A stretch of 64,000 bases of DNA. Source: Bin87 sp963666865. GTDB lineage: Bacteria; Chloroflexota; Dehalococcoidia; Lucifugimonadales; UBA3495. The notes under the pieces are model-generated. The model ran no database searches, was not told the origin of the DNA, and was given only the letters and a program-made list of their open reading frames with translations. This document shows positions 59,039 through 64,000 of the stretch, in pieces. The stretch covers positions 4,278,001-4,342,000 of the forward strand of contig OY763072.1 of NCBI GenBank assembly GCA_963666865.1, in the 5' to 3' direction. The translations under genes were made by a program, and so were the position numbers. Positions within the stretch are counted from its first letter, which is position 1, and the number at the start of each line of letters is the position of its first letter.

Positions 59039-60196
59039 ATGCTGTTCGCTCCGTCTAATGACCACGCGCAATCGGCCGTCAGCGCTCCGATTTCGGGGCG
59101 CTATGCGCTGCGGTTGTCCGGGTTATGGAAGTCCTTTCGCGACGTCAGAGCGGTCGCGGAGGTTGACTTGGATTTGGAGCGCGGGGAGATTTTGTGTCTG
59201 CTGGGACCCAGCGGATGCGGCAAGACTACCATGCTCCGCCTGATCGCCGGGTTCGAGACGCCGGACGCCGGAACCATCCATATCGGGGACAGGCTGGTGT
59301 ACGGCCCGGGCGCCAACGTGAGTCCGGACAAGCGTCGGGTAGGCATGGTGTTCCAGGAAGGAGCCCTGTTCCCCCATCTGACGGTGGCGCAGAACGTCGC
59401 CTTCGGCCTGGCCAAGGGAAGGCGACGCAAAGCGCAGGTGGCTGAAGCCCTGCGATTGGTGAACCTGGAAGGCTATGACGCCCGTTACCCCCACCAGCTA
59501 TCCGGCGGTCAGCAGCAGCGGGTGGCGCTGGCCCGGGCTTTGGCTCCCGAGCCGGACCTGATACTGATGGACGAACCCTTCTCCAGCCTGGACACCGGCC
59601 TGCGCAGCCAACTGCGCGCGGAAGTACGCGCCATCCTCAAGGAACGGGAAGCCACCGTGGTCTGTGTGACCCACGACCAGGAAGAGGCCATGCAGATCGG
59701 GGATCGGATTGCGGTGATGAACGAGGGCCGCATTGAGCAACTGGGGTCACCGGAGCGGGTGTTCCACAGCCCCGACAATCGCTTCACTGCCGAGTTTTTC
59801 GGAAAGGCTGATTTCCTGCCCGCCTGGCAGGATGGCGATCGCTTAGCCTGCGAGGTGGGAAGCGCGCCGTGGCCAACGTTCTGGCCCTCTCCCTGGCCCG
59901 AGCGCAAGGTCTTGCAGGTTATGGTGCGCCCGGACTGCATGGACATAACTCCGGACCCCGCCGGCGACAGTGTGGTGATAGGCCGGGAGTTTCTGGGGGC
60001 CTTTCATATGTACACGGTGGAGTTGCCGTCGATACAGCAGGTCCAGGTGATAAAGTCCCACGTGGAGCATGTGGAGATCGGATCCCGCGTCCGCGTCTTC
60101 TTGCGCGAAGGCCACAAGATCCTGCCGTTCATCGACGGGCAAATCTTCTTTGACGCTCCGGCGTACCAGGCGGATTCTGACGCGGGGAGACGCTGA
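59039..60196 (+). CDS. ABC transporter ATP-binding protein (FbpC/PotA-like)
   Basis: The 385-residue protein has Walker A GPSGCGKTT, Q-loop VFQEGALFPHL, signature LSGGQQQRVALARAL, Walker B LILMDEPFSSLD and H-loop VCVTHD. A C-terminal regulatory TOBE-like domain follows. It is of the iron/sulfate/polyamine importer type. No permease or binding protein lies next to it, so its partners must be elsewhere. The stretch 60197-60393 after it holds no recognisable gene. Confidence 0.88.
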   Translation: MLFAPSNDHAQSAVSAPISGRYALRLSGLWKSFRDVRAVAEVDLDLERGEILCLLGPSGCGKTTMLRLIAGFETPDAGTIHIGDRLVYGPGANVSPDKRRVGMVFQEGALFPHLTVAQNVAFGLAKGRRRKAQVAEALRLVNLEGYDARYPHQLSGGQQQRVALARALAPEPDLILMDEPFSSLDTGLRSQLRAEVRAILKEREATVVCVTHDQEEAMQIGDRIAVMNEGRIEQLGSPERVFHSPDNRFTAEFFGKADFLPAWQDGDRLACEVGSAPWPTFWPSPWPERKVLQVMVRPDCMDITPDPAGDSVVIGREFLGAFHMYTVELPSIQQVQVIKSHVEHVEIGSRVRVFLREGHKILPFIDGQIFFDAPAYQADSDAGRR

Positions 60197-60393
60197 AGCT
60201 CGATCAGTACAGCCACCTCGGAAGCGCGTGGGCGGTGTCTTCTCGCGCATCCGCTTGTGCCTCCTGTCGTTGACAAATCGGGCGCGCGGGAGGTGGCGCT
60301 CCACTAGCGCCCTTCATACCACCCTGTTATGATGGCACGATACCTGACGGCCTTCGTACCGTCGTTCACGGAACCTGTGGATCCAGAGGGCGT

Positions 60394-61875
60394 ATGACTT
60401 CCAAATCCGCCGCGCCGGTCACCGCGCCGATGTACTTTGGCTGGTACATCGTCGCCACCTGCTTCTTCGTGTCCTTCCTGTCCATGCCGGGGCGGCAGGG
60501 ATTTGGCCTCTTCGTCACCGAGATGGAACCCACCTTCGGCTGGGACCGCTCCGACATCTCCTGGGTGGGCTCCATAGGCTTTTTACTCAACGGGGCCATG
60601 CAACCCATCATGGGCGCCCTGTTCGACAAGTACGGTCCCCGCCGGGTGTTCGGCATCGGCCTCTCCATAATGGGTCTCGCCATCATGAGCCTGGCCTTCA
60701 TGATGGACCTGGAACACATGGTGAACCTGGGCGTCGTCAGCATACCGCTGGACCTGCTGTGGTTCATCTTCGTCTTCTCCATCGTCATCAACACCTGCCT
60801 CAGCGCGGCCTCCATCACCAATATGCTGGCCTTGGTGGTGCGCTGGTTCCGGCGCAAGCGCAGCAAGGCCACCGGCCTGGCCGCCGCCGGCACCTCCATC
60901 GGTGGCCTGCTGATGATCCCCTTCGCCGCGTACCTGATGGGCGTCATCGACAACGCCACCCTGAATATCGCCGGCATGGAACTGGTGGGCTGGCGCACCG
61001 TGTGGTTCCTGTTGGGCGCCATGGTGGTGTTCCTGTCCGCGCCCCTGGCCGTGTTCTTCCTGCGCCCCAATCCGCAGGAAATGGGCCTGAACCCCGATGG
61101 CGACCCGAATCCTGAAGACCTCCCCGCCGGCAGCGCCCCCCAACGGGGGCCATCCGGCGGTCACTACGAGGTGAATAGCTGGCGGCAGTGTTTCAAGACG
61201 CCTCCCATGTGGCAACTATCGGGCGCATACGTCGTCTGCGGCATTACCACCGGCCTGTTGAGCATTCACTTCATCCCTTACGCTGAAGACATCCTCCCGG
61301 AAACGGTCAACTTCCTGTGGATGACCTTCGATGAGAAAAAGGTTTTCGCCGCGTTGCTGTTCGGCGTAATGACCGGGCTCAACGCCGCCGGAGTCATCAT
61401 CACCGGCTTCATGGGCGACCGGATGCGCCGCAAGAACGTGCTGTCGTTGGTGTATGCCACTCGCGGCGTGGCGTTCATGTGCCTGGTGTTCCTGCCCGTA
61501 TTCGGCCACCCCATGCTGGGGTTGGTGGCTTTCGCGCTGCTGTCGGGAATGTCATGGGTGGCCAGCGTGCCGCTGACGTCCACGCTGACGGCGGACGTGT
61601 ACGGGTTCCGCGCCCTGGGCACCATCAGCGGCTGGGTATTCTTCTCCCACCAGATTGGCTCCTTCTTCAGCATTCAGTTCGCCGGTTACGCTTACGAGTG
61701 GTTCGGAGAGAGCTACTTCTGGCCCTTCCTCATCGCGGGGCTGACGCTGATTCCGGCGTCCATCGCCGCCTACAGCATCAAGGAATACCACTACTCCGGG
61801 CGTTACAACCCCCGGCCGGCCGAAGGCGGCCCGCAGCTGGCCACGGCAGCCGCCGGCGGCGCCACGCGCTATTAG
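60394..61875 (+). CDS. MFS transporter, oxalate/formate or monocarboxylate type
   Basis: The 493-residue, 12-segment protein begins FGWYIVATCFFVSFLSMPGRQGFGL, typical of the monocarboxylate/OFA MFS groups. It has GALFDKYGPRRV after helix 2, and GFMGDRMRRKN after helix 8. The loop between helices 6 and 7 is long. It probably imports or exports an organic acid. Neighbouring catabolic genes are consistent with that but do not specify it. Confidence 0.82.
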   Translation: MTSKSAAPVTAPMYFGWYIVATCFFVSFLSMPGRQGFGLFVTEMEPTFGWDRSDISWVGSIGFLLNGAMQPIMGALFDKYGPRRVFGIGLSIMGLAIMSLAFMMDLEHMVNLGVVSIPLDLLWFIFVFSIVINTCLSAASITNMLALVVRWFRRKRSKATGLAAAGTSIGGLLMIPFAAYLMGVIDNATLNIAGMELVGWRTVWFLLGAMVVFLSAPLAVFFLRPNPQEMGLNPDGDPNPEDLPAGSAPQRGPSGGHYEVNSWRQCFKTPPMWQLSGAYVVCGITTGLLSIHFIPYAEDILPETVNFLWMTFDEKKVFAALLFGVMTGLNAAGVIITGFMGDRMRRKNVLSLVYATRGVAFMCLVFLPVFGHPMLGLVAFALLSGMSWVASVPLTSTLTADVYGFRALGTISGWVFFSHQIGSFFSIQFAGYAYEWFGESYFWPFLIAGLTLIPASIAAYSIKEYHYSGRYNPRPAEGGPQLATAAAGGATRY

Positions 61876-61914
61876 GGCCGATTTCCCGTACTCCCACTCC
61901 CGGAGGTGACGGGG

Positions 61915-62193
61915 ATGACTGGAATAACCATCGCGGCGATACTGGCCGCCCTGGGGCAGCATCACGGGGAAGCCGACCCCACGCTGCTCCAGTGGATCAT
62001 GGAGGCGCTCAGCCACATCCTGCTGGGCACCCTTGGCTTCACCGAACTCACCATCGTCATCATTATCGGCATAATAATCCTCGCCATGCCGGCGTTGATC
62101 GTCGTGGCCTACTGGGCCAGCACCCGCCGCGCCGCGCCCAGGGCGGTGAACGCGCCGGCGGAGGCCGAAAATCCCCATTTACGTTCGGAGTAA
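61915..62193 (+). CDS. Small membrane protein after the MFS gene
   Basis: The 92-residue protein has one strong span (TIVIIIGIIILAMPALIVVAYWA) after an amphipathic N-terminus. A GGAGG site precedes the ATG at 61915; a GTG three codons earlier is also possible. It is spaced by 39 bases from the MFS gene and four bases from the Uma2 gene. No family is recognised. Confidence 0.58.
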   Translation: MTGITIAAILAALGQHHGEADPTLLQWIMEALSHILLGTLGFTELTIVIIIGIIILAMPALIVVAYWASTRRAAPRAVNAPAEAENPHLRSE

Positions 62194-62197
62194 CCCG

Positions 62198-62995
62198 ATG
62201 ACCACCCGTCGCATTGTCCCACCAGGGCGGGCTCGTCCACCGGAGCCCGATGATGGAGTGTATTACCCGGAGGCCCACGAAATTCTCCCGCCAGTAGGTA
62301 TGTTTCATTTCGTTCCTCAAGCCTATATGCAGGCCGCCCTGAAATCGTGGCTCGGCGATCCGACCATCCTCGTGGCCGCCGAAATGTTCATCTACTACGA
62401 GCCGGGCAACCCCAGGGTCTTCGTCGCGCCCGACGTGTACGTTATTCCCAACGTGGGCAACGAGCTGCGCCGGTCATACTTCGCGTGGTTGGAGCACGAG
62501 GTTCCAAGTTTCGCGATGGGAGTGGTGTCGCAAAGCAGCGTCCGTAATGATCTGGCGCGCAAGTGGGACCTGTACCAGTCCTGGGGGGTGCAGGAATACT
62601 GGCAGTATGATCCGGAAGGCCAGTTCATGCGTCCACTGCTGAGGGGCAACCGGCTCGTCAATGGCCGGTATGTGCCCATCGACGTTGAAGTTGACCCCGA
62701 GAGCGGGCATTGTCAGGGTTTCAGCCCAGTGCTTGGTCTGGAGCTGCACGGGCGCCGGGAGTGGTTCCGCTTTTTAGACCCAGCAACGGGACAGTATCTG
62801 CCGGACTTGGAGGAATCGACTCGAGCGAGACGCGCTGAGGAGCAAGCCCGTCTGACCGCCGAGCAGGCGCGGGATCATGAACGAGCCGCCCGTTTGACCG
62901 CAGAACAGGCGTTGGACCAAGAACGGGCGGCCCGTCTCGAGCTGGAACGCCCGCTACGCGAACACGGGATCGAGCCGCCGGACAGCGCAACGTAG
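62198..62995 (+). CDS. Uma2-family protein with C-terminal coiled coil
   Basis: The 265-residue protein has the Uma2 core (VFVAPDVYVI, FAMGVVSQSSVRNDLARKWDLYQSWGVQEYW) and a C-terminal charged repeat region (EEQARLTAEQARDHERAARL..., LTAEQALDQERAARLELE) that forms heptad-like repeats. This tail is common in longer Uma2 members, perhaps for oligomerisation. It differs from the tandem pair at 4012-5208 in sequence and length. Confidence 0.78.
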   Translation: MTTRRIVPPGRARPPEPDDGVYYPEAHEILPPVGMFHFVPQAYMQAALKSWLGDPTILVAAEMFIYYEPGNPRVFVAPDVYVIPNVGNELRRSYFAWLEHEVPSFAMGVVSQSSVRNDLARKWDLYQSWGVQEYWQYDPEGQFMRPLLRGNRLVNGRYVPIDVEVDPESGHCQGFSPVLGLELHGRREWFRFLDPATGQYLPDLEESTRARRAEEQARLTAEQARDHERAARLTAEQALDQERAARLELERPLREHGIEPPDSAT

Positions 62996-63041
62996 CCTCA
63001 GCCCCGCCGGACCATCGTGAACCGTGCTATCATCAAATGCG

Positions 63042-63914
63042 ATGTGCGCTGCTGTTCGTAAAGCCGTAATACCCGCCGCCGGGTTGGGCACCAGGTTCCT
63101 GCCGGTAACCCGCTCCGTGCCCAAGGAGTTGCTGCCCATTCTGGACCGGCCCATGCTGCAATACGTGGTGGAGGAAGCGGCCGAGGCCGGCATCACCGAG
63201 GTGATAGTCGTAACGTCCCCCGGCAAGGAAGGCATCGCCGAGTATTTCCGCCCCCGTCCCGACCTGGAAGCTCGCCTCGCCGACGATGCGGCGCTGCTGG
63301 AGAAGGTCAGTTCCGGCGCACGGCTGGCCGACGTGTCCTTCGTCATCCAGGAGGAACCGCTGGGTTTGGGACACGCCGTGCTGACGGCACGGGAAGCTGT
63401 GGGCGACGAACCCTTCGCCGTCATTCTGCCCGACGACATTGTGGAGCACAAGACCGGGGTACTGTCGCAGATGCTGGCCACCACTGCCCATGCCGGGGAC
63501 GCAGCTTCCGTAGCCGTGGAACGGGTGCCCTGGGAGATCGTACACAACTACGGCGTGGTGGATACGGAACCCGCCGGCGAGCGGTTGCACCGGGTCAATG
63601 GCCTGGTGGAGAAACCGCCGCCGGGCACGGCCCCATCCAACCTCTCCATCGTGGGGCGCTACCTGCTGCCGCCGCAGATCTTCGAGTGCCTGGAGCGCAC
63701 GCCGCCGGGAGCGCGGGGCGAGATCCAGCTGACCGACGGCCTGGCCCTGCTGATGGAAGACGTTGCGCTCTACGCCTGCGAGTTCGAGGGCATCCGCTAC
63801 GACGGCGGCAACCCCATGGGCCTCCTGCGGGCGTCGCTGGAATACGCGCTGCGACGGGAGGACACCCGCGTGGCGGCGGCGGACTTGATACGAGGGCTGG
63901 CGGCCAAATTGTAG
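63042..63914 (+). CDS. galU: UTP-glucose-1-phosphate uridylyltransferase
   Basis: The 290-residue protein has the nucleotidyltransferase motif VIPAAGLGTRFLPVTRSVPKELLPI, VIQEEPLGLGHAV, LPDDIV, and EKPPPG with a conserved lysine. It makes UDP-glucose from UTP and glucose-1-phosphate. That fits the trehalose synthesis genes at the window start and cell-wall sugar needs. The ATG at 63042 is preferred; an earlier ATG at 63024 is also in frame. Confidence 0.92.
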   Translation: MCAAVRKAVIPAAGLGTRFLPVTRSVPKELLPILDRPMLQYVVEEAAEAGITEVIVVTSPGKEGIAEYFRPRPDLEARLADDAALLEKVSSGARLADVSFVIQEEPLGLGHAVLTAREAVGDEPFAVILPDDIVEHKTGVLSQMLATTAHAGDAASVAVERVPWEIVHNYGVVDTEPAGERLHRVNGLVEKPPPGTAPSNLSIVGRYLLPPQIFECLERTPPGARGEIQLTDGLALLMEDVALYACEFEGIRYDGGNPMGLLRASLEYALRREDTRVAAADLIRGLAAKL

Positions 63915-63930
63915 CGGTCGCCCGGTTGAA

Positions 63931-63960
63931 TTGACACTCCCGGCGGGGCCACCGTAGAAT
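63931..63960 (+). promoter_or_regulatory. Sigma-70 type promoter at the window end
   Basis: TTGACA (63931-63936) and TAGAAT (63955-63960) are 18 bases apart, with the same design and spacing as the rplU promoter. It would drive a gene that begins beyond the window. No coding start is visible before 64000. Confidence 0.65.
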
Positions 63961-64000
63961 TGCCGGGCGCGTTGCAGAGGTCGCTCAGACTGACGTTCTG

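Noticed and set aside
60197..60393. Possible small gene between the ABC ATPase and the MFS gene
   Set aside because: Frames there are short, overlap neighbours in shadow frames, and lack a ribosome-binding site or any recognisable motif.

Overview
The window is a GC-rich bacterial chromosome segment, probably from an uncultured Chloroflexota lineage of the Dehalococcoidia/SAR202 type. This placement is inferred and has moderate confidence. It rests on an LLM-type F420-dependent oxidoreductase, an AprB-like ferredoxin, a menaquinone methyltransferase (menG/ubiE), several Uma2 nuclease-like genes, many small catabolic enzymes and MFS transporters, and dense REP-like repeats. No rRNA, tRNA or CRISPR array was recognised. 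UGA is used as an ordinary stop by many genes.

Layout. 1-5.2 kb: trehalose synthesis (otsA fragment, otsB), a CDF-like transporter, a HAD hydrolase, a DsbA/FrnE-type oxidoreductase with an in-frame UGA at its catalytic cysteine, and two tandem Uma2 genes. 5.3-11.8 kb: an NAD-linked iron-sulfur module ordered like fdsG-fdsB-fdsA (nuoE-F-G), plus an FNR-like reductase. Its molybdopterin-type subunit lacks the Cys/Sec ligand expected of formate dehydrogenases. 12-16 kb: a DUF433 antitoxin, then an adenine methyltransferase fused to a degenerate MNT nucleotidyltransferase domain and followed by a HepT-like HEPN gene. 16-22.3 kb: mutS (frameshifted) and mutL, enclosing a second UGA-interrupted thiol protein (ArsC/Spx family), a HAD protein and a HicBA pair. 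22.3-29 kb: nadC, rplU-rpmA-rpmE, DUF1385 and a secreted or anchored hydrolase, with many palindromic elements. 29-36 kb: decayed toxin-antitoxin-like genes, a large nuclease-methyltransferase protein and two broken paralogs set in repeats. 36-44.3 kb: transporters, a VOC protein, an LLM oxidoreductase, and an ATPase-Toprim pair whose ATPase gene is split by an IS630 element. 44.3-53.6 kb: aprB, a PaREP1-like gene, prmC-prfA, small membrane proteins, menG, an MNT-HEPN protein, ubiX and a TPP enzyme. 54-64 kb: an ApeA-like HEPN gene, a GMC oxidoreductase, a CYTH protein, a maleate-isomerase-like enzyme, an ABC ATPase, an MFS carrier, a third Uma2 gene and galU.

Three themes stand out. First, two unrelated thioredoxin-fold genes carry UGA exactly at the N-terminal cysteine of a CxxC motif, which is best explained by selenocysteine; automatic annotation would truncate both. 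Second, the segment is rich in defence or toxin-like loci: five HEPN-type genes, two large methyltransferase proteins, an ATPase-Toprim pair, HicBA and three DUF433 genes. Several of these loci are broken. Third, at least four families of palindromic or inverted repeats occupy the intergenic space. They nest inside one another, supply stop codons and have entered two coding regions in frame. One unit carries a GIY-YIG nuclease gene between inverted copies of the commonest repeat.
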